A stretch of 64,000 nucleotides of DNA from Cyclobacteriaceae bacterium YHN15 (GTDB lineage Bacteria; Bacteroidota; Bacteroidia; Cytophagales; Cyclobacteriaceae). The DNA lies in NCBI GenBank assembly GCA_003797895.1, contig RKQB01000009.1:145554-209553 (forward strand). Direction: 5' to 3'. A model generated the notes under the pieces. That model saw nothing but the letters and a program-made list of their open reading frames with translations, had not been told where the DNA came from and did no database searches. This document shows positions 53,133 through 59,890 of the stretch, piece by piece. Both the position numbers and the translations under genes were made by a program. How positions within the stretch are numbered: position 1 is the stretch's first letter; every line of letters starts with the position of its first letter.

Positions 53133-53570
53133 TTACCTTTTAAAATATTTTTTTGGAACAACAAACAAACCAAATGAAACCGCATCGTCTTTTTTATTAG
53201 TGGCATGGTGTGCCTGATGCGCTTTCAAAATCCCTAATAGAAACTTGTTTTTGGGCCTTTCAAACCACTTCAACCTTCTATGAACCAGTACATCATGGAT
53301 AAAGAAATACAACAATCCATAAATACTGATTCCAATTCCCATCCAAAAGCGGTAATCCAATTTTTCCACACCAAGAAAAATCAATATAACCGCAATGCTT
53401 CCGAACAATAACGAAAATAAATCATTGAGTTCGAAAAATGATTTTGATGGTTGATGATGGGTTTTATGGATTCCCCACAATGGTCCATGCATAATAAACT
53501 TATGGATAAACCATCCTGACATTTCCATGATGGCAAACCCTACAATCATAAATAGAATTGCATACATCAT
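53133..53570 (-). CDS. crtZ: Beta-carotene 3-hydroxylase CrtZ
   Basis: CrtZ hydroxylates C-3 of beta-ionone rings. The 145-residue membrane protein has the His clusters of the fatty-acid-hydroxylase superfamily: HKFIMH (His23, His28), HKTHH (His35, 38, 39), HDVLVHRR, and HQAHH in the tail. Four membrane helices are present. It is the middle gene of cruF-crtZ-merR, 44 bp after cruF and 8 bp before merR. Confidence 0.93.
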   Translation of the reverse strand: MMYAILFMIVGFAIMEMSGWFIHKFIMHGPLWGIHKTHHQPSKSFFELNDLFSLLFGSIAVILIFLGVEKLDYRFWMGIGISIYGLLYFFIHDVLVHRRLKWFERPKNKFLLGILKAHQAHHATNKKDDAVSFGLFVVPKKYFKR

Positions 53571-53614
53571 ACGAATAACTCTTTAAATATGAGAATGTTT
53601 AATTTGATTATGAT

Positions 53615-54307
53615 TTATAGCACAAAATTCAAAATGGCAAAGAATGTAATGAGGTGGATCAATAAGTAGGGTGAAATATAATTTGCCTTTTGAAAGTTCA
53701 ACTTTCTATAAATCAATTGAATAATAAACGCAGTACCAAACCATCCCAAATAATTGGAAAGTGGAATAATATCCGATTCCCAAGACCAAAAATCCAAGGC
53801 AATGGCTACTGGTTCTATGATGAAATCAATGGCAACCATCAATCCAGCACTCAATAAAGCGGCCAGCCAATGGTTTTTGATTTTTTTGTGCAGTAAATTT
53901 CCTGAAAGATATACCAATAACAACCAATTGACCCCAATAATCAAAGGAACTTCAAGTAATTTAGTCCCCAACACCTGACCATAACTATAATTTCCAAATG
54001 GGAAACCTGTATGTACTCCCAATACTTCTGAACCAAAACCAATCGTGAAAGCCGCCAATGCAAATAATCCAAAGGACTTGTTCCAATCTGTGTGAAACAA
54101 AAACAAAATCCCCAAACTTAATATAAGATGAAGGGGTGTAAGAAATTGAAAAATCGGCTGGGTTTTAGGTATAGACATCCCTATTATCCCAACTATATGT
54201 AGAATACTTACAATGAATTTGAAAAGCCTTGGTCTATTCTGTTGAATATGCTGAATAGTGGCAGGTACAAATCTATCTTTTACTTTTTTTACAGTAGTCA
54301 ATATCAT
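53615..54307 (-). CDS. cruF: Carotenoid biosynthesis protein, CruF-type 1,2-hydratase (DUF422)
   Basis: The 230-residue polytopic protein has the DUF422/CruF core GFGSEVLGVHTGFPFGNYSYG followed by LLEVPLIIGVNWLLLVY and a helix with DFIIEPVAIALDFW. CruF adds water across the 1',2' double bond of a linear carotenoid end, giving the 1'-hydroxyl found in flexixanthin and myxol. It lacks the PLEEWLFF motif of CrtYcd lycopene cyclases, so I do not call it a cyclase. It is the first gene of the minus-strand carotenoid cluster. Confidence 0.85.
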   Translation of the reverse strand: MILTTVKKVKDRFVPATIQHIQQNRPRLFKFIVSILHIVGIIGMSIPKTQPIFQFLTPLHLILSLGILFLFHTDWNKSFGLFALAAFTIGFGSEVLGVHTGFPFGNYSYGQVLGTKLLEVPLIIGVNWLLLVYLSGNLLHKKIKNHWLAALLSAGLMVAIDFIIEPVAIALDFWSWESDIIPLSNYLGWFGTAFIIQLIYRKLNFQKANYISPYLLIHLITFFAILNFVL

Positions 54308-54357
54308 GTTGATTATGGTAATGTATGGTCTTCAACTTATATTTAACAACATGATTG

Positions 54358-54365
54358 TATATTTG
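54358..54365 (+). promoter_or_regulatory. Possible -7 element upstream of the DUF4286 gene
   Basis: TATATTTG matches TAnnTTTG exactly and lies 45 bp before the ATG at 54410. The -33 position has no good TTTG, so support is moderate. Confidence 0.35.
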
Positions 54366-54409
54366 TTGGTAGTTGAACCCGACAAAAGTAAAAATAAAAA
54401 ACAAGTATT

Positions 54410-54715
54410 ATGATTTTATACAATGTGACTGTCAATATTGAGAAAGATGCGGAATCAGATTGGGTAATCTGGATGAAAGAAAGCCATATCCCTGACGTCT
54501 TGGCTACTGGAATGTTTATTGAAAACAAATTTTATAAAATCCTTCATGACTCCGAAGATGGAAGTGTAAATTATTCCGTTCAATATTTTACAGATAGCAT
54601 GGAGAAACTCACGGAATACCAAAAAACTTTTGCTCAAAAACTTCAAAATGATGTTAAGGAAAAATTTGGAGAAAAATTCGTGGTATTCAGAACATTATTG
54701 GAGACTGTAGAATAA
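54410..54715 (+). CDS. DUF4286 family protein
   Basis: The 101-residue protein matches DUF4286 over its length: MILYNVTVNIEKDAESDWVIWM (given here by its key parts LYNVTVNIE and WVIWMK), HIPDVLATGMF, YSVQYF and LETVE at the end. It is a small alpha/beta protein of unknown function, conserved in Bacteroidota. It is divergent from cruF and precedes tag by 39 bp. Confidence 0.85.
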   Translation: MILYNVTVNIEKDAESDWVIWMKESHIPDVLATGMFIENKFYKILHDSEDGSVNYSVQYFTDSMEKLTEYQKTFAQKLQNDVKEKFGEKFVVFRTLLETVE

Positions 54716-54754
54716 AAATTATCGATGCGATCCTTAAACAAAACATCTTAGCCT

Positions 54755-55357
54755 ATGACAGCACTTAACGGCCCTGATAAATTTCGTTGTTCTTGGTGCC
54801 TGGGATTTCCTGACTATGTGAAATACCATGATGAAGAATGGGGAGTGCCTGTTTTTGATGATCAAAAACAATTTGAGTTTTTGGTTCTGGAAAGTGCCCA
54901 AGCAGGTTTAAGCTGGTCTACTATTCTCAAAAAAAGGGAAGGTTATCGTCAAGCCTTTGCTGACTTTGACTACCGTATTGTGGCTGAAATGCCCGAAGGT
55001 TATGTGCAGGAATTACTTCAAAACTCAGGCATTATCCGCAATGAACTGAAAATCAAAGCTGCTATCAATAATGCCAGGAGATTTATGGAAATACAATCTT
55101 CTTCCGGCAGCTTTGTCAATTATATCTGGGATTTTGTCGACGGCAGTCCCATTCAAAATAAATGGAAAGAGCTTTCCCAGGTTCCTGCCACTACTTCCAT
55201 ATCAGACCGTTTAGCCAAAGATCTCAAGAAAAGAGGGTTTAAATTCTTAGGCAGCACCATTATCTATGCCCACATGCAGGCCACAGGCTTAGTGAATGAC
55301 CATTTGATTGATTGTTGGCGATATGAGCAAGTAAGAAATCTAGGAGAGGCTATATAA
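54755..55357 (+). CDS. tag: DNA-3-methyladenine glycosylase I
   Basis: Tag excises 3-methyladenine from DNA. The zinc-binding and active-site residues are visible: RCSWC near the N-terminus (Cys12), YHDEEWGVPV with His25 and Glu, the LESAQAGLSWSTIL signature, and the C-terminal ATGLVNDHLIDCW with the His and Cys zinc ligands. The 200-residue length is normal. Confidence 0.96.
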   Translation: MTALNGPDKFRCSWCLGFPDYVKYHDEEWGVPVFDDQKQFEFLVLESAQAGLSWSTILKKREGYRQAFADFDYRIVAEMPEGYVQELLQNSGIIRNELKIKAAINNARRFMEIQSSSGSFVNYIWDFVDGSPIQNKWKELSQVPATTSISDRLAKDLKKRGFKFLGSTIIYAHMQATGLVNDHLIDCWRYEQVRNLGEAI

Positions 55358-55518
55358 GAAGCTGAAAAATAACTCCTTTCATCAATATTTCCCTTAAAAA
55401 GGATTTTTTACCAATTTCCCCAAACCTTTGAACTTTATTCTTGACTTTATAAGTTAAAATCACGAAACTAAATGAAGTAAATAGTGACGTACATTGCCTT
55501 TTTAATGAATTGAAATCT

Positions 55519-56166
55519 ATGATGGAAGCGAAAGGGAACATTGGAAATTACCTAAATAAAAATTTTCCGGATTTTGAGCATGATTTAAAAAAAATTATCC
55601 AAAATGAGGGGAAGCTTGTATTGTTTCCAGAAAATGAAATGATTATGGATATCGGACAAAGAGTGGAGCAGATTCCATTGATTGTCGATGGCCTGGTCAA
55701 AGTATTCAGGGAAGATGAAGATGATCACGAAATATTTTTATACTACCTTCACCCAGGCGAAGCCTGTGCTATAACCCTGATTTGTTCTGCAAGGGAAGGC
55801 TATTCGAAGATCAAGGCCATTCCAGTAGAAGATACTCTTGCTATTGTCCTTCCCATAAGCAAACTCGATGAATGGATGTTTAAATATAAATCCTGGTACT
55901 ACTTTGTGATGGACAGTTACCAGGATAGGTTTGAGGAATTACTTAAAGTGGTAGATGCGGTTGCCTTCAGACAAATGGACCAAAGGCTGATTGAATACCT
56001 CTATAAAACGGTCAAGGCCAATCAATCCAACTTGATCCATGAGACACAAAGTCAAATAGCACTGGAACTAAATTCAAGTAGAGAGGTGATCAGTAGATTA
56101 CTTAAAAAATTGGAACAACAAGGAAGGGTAAAAGTAAGTCGGAATCAGATAGAACTTTTGGAATAA
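55519..56166 (+). CDS. Crp/Fnr-family transcriptional regulator
   Basis: From the ATG at 55519 the protein has 215 residues: a cyclic-nucleotide-binding-like domain (about 20-130, GQRVEQIPLIVDGLVKVF, HPGEACAI) and a C-terminal winged HTH with QSQIALELNSSREVISRLLKKLEQQG. Phosphate-binding-cassette residues of cAMP-binding members are not evident, so the ligand is unknown. An in-frame TTG at 55510 would add three residues. Confidence 0.9.
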   Translation: MMEAKGNIGNYLNKNFPDFEHDLKKIIQNEGKLVLFPENEMIMDIGQRVEQIPLIVDGLVKVFREDEDDHEIFLYYLHPGEACAITLICSAREGYSKIKAIPVEDTLAIVLPISKLDEWMFKYKSWYYFVMDSYQDRFEELLKVVDAVAFRQMDQRLIEYLYKTVKANQSNLIHETQSQIALELNSSREVISRLLKKLEQQGRVKVSRNQIELLE

Positions 56167-56328
56167 AATAAATCACTTGAGCATTTGCTTCCTGCTTTGT
56201 CAATAACTTAAGATAAATTCAATCTGAGGTAATCTGTTAATCACAAAGTCTAAGATAAAGGACAAATGTCTGCAAATCTCAAATTCCTAAAAAGGGATTC
56301 ATCTTGAACTAAATGAAGGCAATAATTA

Positions 56329-56360
56329 AAAAGCCCGTCCAAATTAGGACAGGCTTTTTT
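56329..56360. terminator. Bidirectional terminator between the Crp and peroxiredoxin genes
   Basis: AAGCCCGTCC at 56331 pairs with GGACAGGCTT (one C-A mismatch) across an AAATTA loop, with an A-run before and TTTTTT after. It can end both convergent transcripts. Confidence 0.75.
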
Positions 56361-56385
56361 ATAGCTTGTATATTAAGAAATCTGA

Positions 56386-57033
56386 TTAAATATCCTTTTT
56401 AGCCAAATAGAAATCTACCATTTCATAGTCACTGGCTTCTCTTTCCTGCATTTCAGCTATTGTTTTTGGCGGAGGTACGATTACTTTTTGACCTGGGGTC
56501 CAGTTCAAAGGCATAGCCACTTTATGTTTGTCGGCTGTTTGCAGCGCAACCAACACTCTTTGGATTTCATCCATGTTTCTGCCTACATTTAGTGGATAGT
56601 ACATTATCAATCTGATTTTTCCATTTGGATCTATGAAGAATACTGCCCTTACTGCTGCAGTTTCACTTTCCCCTGGTTGAAGCATGCCATAAAGCTTGGA
56701 TACCTTCATGTCAATATCAGCGATAATTGGGAATTCAAATAGGACTCCGGTATTCTTCTTAACATTATTCACCCATGCAATATGGGAATGGATGGAATCA
56801 ATACTCAGTCCAATCAATTTAGTCTGGTGCTCATCAAAGAACTTTTGCTCTAAGGCAAAACCACTCATCTCTGTCGTACATACCGGTGTAAAATCAGCAG
56901 GGTGGGAAAAAAGGATAGTCCAACTTCCCTTAATGAATTCAGAAAACTGGATTGGACCAGTGGTAGTCATTGCTTTAAAATCAGGTGCCTGATCCCCGAT
57001 TCTTGGCATAGTGATTATTTCTTGTTCGTTCAT
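56386..57033 (-). CDS. 1-Cys peroxiredoxin (Prx6-type)
   Basis: The enzyme reduces peroxides with a single peroxidatic cysteine. Cys52 lies in PADFTPVCTTEMSG, the Prx6-type PxxxT(x)xC motif, followed by the characteristic long C-terminal domain with RVLVALQTADKH and NWTPGQKVIVPP. The 215-residue length is typical of the 1-Cys class. Confidence 0.94.
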   Translation of the reverse strand: MNEQEIITMPRIGDQAPDFKAMTTTGPIQFSEFIKGSWTILFSHPADFTPVCTTEMSGFALEQKFFDEHQTKLIGLSIDSIHSHIAWVNNVKKNTGVLFEFPIIADIDMKVSKLYGMLQPGESETAAVRAVFFIDPNGKIRLIMYYPLNVGRNMDEIQRVLVALQTADKHKVAMPLNWTPGQKVIVPPPKTIAEMQEREASDYEMVDFYLAKKDI

Positions 57034-57304
57034 AATTTTATATTTATAGATGTAATTTATTGTTAGGATATATCAAATTTCGACAAAAACTACCGTTTGA
57101 AATGAGACTTATGTCACTATGATTATCGTTTTTTAATAGAAAAAATCTATCGATCATTTTTTCTCATCAACAAAAATATAAACCACCCTTAGGTTCTTCT
57201 AGGAATATCGATGGCACTATCATCTTCTAAATACCTAAAAAAAATACCAATGGCCTTGAAGCTAAGACATTGGTAATTGTAAATTAGTAATTGATACTTG
57301 ATAA

Positions 57305-58048
57305 TTATTTGGCCGGCTTATATGCCTCTTTATATCTACTCCAAACCTCATAAATCGGGTTACCGGTTGAACTCAAACCGCTATGATGCCATTCTCCGTC
57401 AATCACTTCAAAATCAAAACCTAATTTGGCACCTACCCGTGAATCATCCCTGGAGAAAAACTCAATGGTTTCCTCATATTTTCCGTTAACAGCGCTATAG
57501 CTTCCTCCGCCAGTTCCCATAAATTCCTTGGTTGCTGAATTAAAAGCAATCCACTGGAACCTGCCACCACTTAGAATCTTAACAGTTCTTCTGTCACCTG
57601 GTGTGCTTCTTTTGATTTCCCCTTCAGCTTTCCTTCCGGTGAATACCCAATTAGCAGTCAAGGCATCCTTTCTATCGCCTACTTTTTCCCAGATCTCAAC
57701 GAGCGTCTTTCCCTTTATCTCCGCAGAAATAACAATCTTCCCATCTGCCATGTCCAAATTATAGACAGTAGTACTTCCAACTTCTTCCGGAATTAAGGTA
57801 AAGAAATCCATGGTTTCCTGGTATTTATTTCCTTCCAGGGTGAATTCTCCACCTCCTGCTCCAAGGAATTTATTCGTTCCAACTTCTTTTGCGCCAAAGG
57901 CAAAATAACCATCCTGATAAATCTTGACGTATTCTTTATCCATCACCGGCTGTCCATTTTGGCGCGTCATTTTCCATGCACCCTCAATGTTTTGTGCAAA
58001 TAAAATTCCGGTTAGAAACAGTAAAGGCAGTAACAATATTTTTTTCAT
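57305..58048 (-). CDS. Exported protein with two tandem repeats, unknown function
   Basis: The 247-residue protein has a signal peptide (near GILFAQ, residue 19) and two copies of a ~100-residue beta-rich unit. Repeat 1 (about 24-122) contains VKIYQDGYFAFG, FLGAGGGEFTLEGNKYQETMDFF and LVEIWEKV; repeat 2 (about 134-236) contains VKILSGGRFQWIAF, FMGTGGGSYSAVNGKYEETIEFF and IYEVWSRY. The layout suggests a duplicated lipocalin-like or DUF4488-like fold. No enzymatic motif is seen. Confidence 0.75.
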   Translation of the reverse strand: MKKILLLPLLFLTGILFAQNIEGAWKMTRQNGQPVMDKEYVKIYQDGYFAFGAKEVGTNKFLGAGGGEFTLEGNKYQETMDFFTLIPEEVGSTTVYNLDMADGKIVISAEIKGKTLVEIWEKVGDRKDALTANWVFTGRKAEGEIKRSTPGDRRTVKILSGGRFQWIAFNSATKEFMGTGGGSYSAVNGKYEETIEFFSRDDSRVGAKLGFDFEVIDGEWHHSGLSSTGNPIYEVWSRYKEAYKPAK

Positions 58049-58099
58049 GATATGTTTATGTTAGGTTTATGGATGTAATTTACCACAAAATTCAGGCTA

Positions 58100-58417
58100 A
58101 TGAAAACCTTTATACTTGGGCGGACAATAGAGGAGTTGAGGAGAATAATCCCCCAAAATCAGATAAAAACAATCAAGTTGGGCGACCAAAAAATCTGTAT
58201 TACAAGAGATGGAGATTCCTTTTTCGTATTTGAATTACTCTGCCCTCATAGAAAAGCTGATTTGAGTAGAGGGACCATCAATAATGAGGAAATTATATGT
58301 CCTTTACATGAATATCGGTTTGACCTGAAAACGGGTCAGGTAAGGAATGCTCATTGTTCAGACCTGAGGGTTTATCGAACCGAACTGACCCTTGAAGGAT
58401 TAAAAATTCATTTTTAA
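58100..58417 (+). CDS. Rieske [2Fe-2S] ferredoxin-like protein
   Basis: The 105-residue protein has the Rieske cluster motifs C-x-H (Cys48, His50, LLCPHRKADLS) and C-x2-H (Cys67, His70, IICPLHEYRF). It lacks a membrane helix, so it is a soluble Rieske ferredoxin, either an electron carrier to an oxygenase or a nitrite-reductase-small-subunit-like protein. Partner unknown. It is convergent with csaA with 3 bp between stops. Confidence 0.92.
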   Translation: MKTFILGRTIEELRRIIPQNQIKTIKLGDQKICITRDGDSFFVFELLCPHRKADLSRGTINNEEIICPLHEYRFDLKTGQVRNAHCSDLRVYRTELTLEGLKIHF

Positions 58418-58420
58418 ATT

Positions 58421-58756
58421 TTATATCAGTTTTGATCCATTTGGTACAGGCTTATCTATAGAAGACAAAACAATTTTACCATTTCCATCATCAAATCCTG
58501 TCACCAAAACTTCAGACATAAAATCAGCAATTTGCTTTGGCGGGAAGTTACAAACGCAAAGAACCTGTTTTCCAAGTAGGTCTTCCGGTCTATAAAGATC
58601 CTTGATCTGAGCCGAGGATTTCTTGATGCCTATGTCCCCCAAATCAATCCAAAGTTTATACGCTGGTTTACGTGCTTTGTCAAAATTTTCAACTTGGATA
58701 ATTGTACCGATTTTAAGATCAATTCTTAGAAAATCACAAAAGTCAATCGTTTGCAT
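58421..58756 (-). CDS. csaA: tRNA-binding protein CsaA-like
   Basis: The 111-residue OB-fold protein begins DFCDFLRIDLKIGTI, followed by KPAYKLWIDLG, KKSSAQI and the closing loop LLGKQVLCVCNFPPKQIADFMSEVLVTG. This is the tRNA-binding domain related to CsaA and to MetRS C-termini. CsaA has chaperone-like activity in Bacillus; here the function is inferred. Confidence 0.92.
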   Translation of the reverse strand: MQTIDFCDFLRIDLKIGTIIQVENFDKARKPAYKLWIDLGDIGIKKSSAQIKDLYRPEDLLGKQVLCVCNFPPKQIADFMSEVLVTGFDDGNGKIVLSSIDKPVPNGSKLI

Positions 58757-58830
58757 TAAGAAATATTTTTACTATTTTTACAAACCTTACTGCTTAATCA
58801 CAGTTCAATCTACTCAAACCTCTAAAATAA

Positions 58831-59208
58831 ATGACATCTACGGACAATATTTATTCAAAAGTCCTCAAAATTCTTACCCTAGGGGTTGGGTTTTGTCTTT
58901 TTTTGGGTTTTGCTTCTTTCGCTCAGGGTGAGCGGGACAGAAATAGTCCAGATTTACCAAAAAACAGTGATTCTATCGGACAATATGATAGCCCCGAAAC
59001 ATCATCATATGAAAACCGATCCGATAATTCTTTCAAGCAAAGCAATCTCCCGAACAAAGATGTCAATCTGAATTCCAGTAACTTCCAGGTTAAAAAGGAG
59101 AATCCTATATTTAAACAGGGTGGTGAAAAAGACGTGAAAAAGGAAGGTATGTCTACGCTTTCTTTCAATCTGTTCCTTTACATCGTAGATAAATTCAAAG
59201 AAGATTAA
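58831..59208 (+). CDS. Membrane-anchored or exported disordered protein, unknown
   Basis: The 125-residue protein has an N-terminal hydrophobic segment (about 13-30, LTLGVGFCLFLGFASFAQG) that is either a signal peptide or an anchor, then a Ser/Asn/Asp-rich, probably disordered stretch, and a short hydrophobic segment near the C-terminus (LSFNLFLYIVDKF). I know no homologue. It has its own terminator and stands between csaA and trmH. Confidence 0.55.
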   Translation: MTSTDNIYSKVLKILTLGVGFCLFLGFASFAQGERDRNSPDLPKNSDSIGQYDSPETSSYENRSDNSFKQSNLPNKDVNLNSSNFQVKKENPIFKQGGEKDVKKEGMSTLSFNLFLYIVDKFKED

Positions 59209-59232
59209 ATGCAAATACCAATAAATCCAAAA

Positions 59233-59263
59233 TAAAAAAGAGGCCAGGTGGTCTCTTTTTTTT
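59233..59263. terminator. Bidirectional terminator
   Basis: AAAAAGAGGCCA pairs with TGGTCTCTTTTTT (one G-T) in a compact hairpin between two convergent genes, with A- and T-runs on either side. Confidence 0.65.
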
Positions 59264-59266
59264 ATT

Positions 59267-59806
59267 TTACCTATTCAAAATCCCCGACTTCACCACAAAA
59301 TCCCATATAGCAATTCCCATAGTTACCGAAATATTTAAGGAATGTTTGGTCCCCAATTGCGGAATTTCAATGACAAAATCGCTACGATTCAATACTTCCT
59401 GCTCGACTCCAAAAACCTCATTTCCAAAAACCAGCGCAAATTTCCCATCGGTTTCAGGAATAAATTCATGCAGCATGACACTTTTATCCACCTGTTCAAA
59501 GGTACATATTTTGTATCCTTCATTTTTTAAGATCTCTATAGCTTCCAATGTATTGGGAAAATAATTCCAGGCAACTGATTCCGTAGCACCCAAAGCGGTT
59601 TTTTGAATTTCTCGGTGTGGAGGGGTTCCGGTAATACCACACAAGCAGATTTTTTCTATGGCAAAAGCATCAGAAGTCCTGAAGGCAGAACCTACATTAT
59701 TCAAGCTTCGTACATTATCCAAAACGAGAACCAAGGGAACTTTTTCCGTTTGTTTAAACTCCTCAACTGACAAGCGGTTGAGTTCTTTCATACTTAATTT
59801 TTTCAT
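59267..59806 (-). CDS. SpoU/TrmH-family RNA 2'-O-methyltransferase
   Basis: SPOUT-knot methyltransferases modify ribose in tRNA or rRNA. The 179-residue protein has VLVLDNVRSLNNVGSAFRTSDAF (motif 1, key VRSLNNVGSAFRTSD), the mid-domain FALVFGNEVFGV (motif 2), and IEIPQLGTKHSLNISVTMGIA (motif 3). It lacks an extra tRNA-binding domain, resembling short TrmH-like members. Target is not determined. Confidence 0.93.
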   Translation of the reverse strand: MKKLSMKELNRLSVEEFKQTEKVPLVLVLDNVRSLNNVGSAFRTSDAFAIEKICLCGITGTPPHREIQKTALGATESVAWNYFPNTLEAIEILKNEGYKICTFEQVDKSVMLHEFIPETDGKFALVFGNEVFGVEQEVLNRSDFVIEIPQLGTKHSLNISVTMGIAIWDFVVKSGILNR

Positions 59807-59890
59807 GCAGTTTTGTTTCCCCTTTGATATCTTTTAATTTCAAGCATTAATAATTTCAAAATTAACATAAAGATTTAAATCAGGGACAAT

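Noticed and set aside
53615..54307. Reading the DUF422 protein as a CrtYcd lycopene cyclase
   Set aside because: It lacks the PLEEWLFF-type motif and has the CruF core instead.
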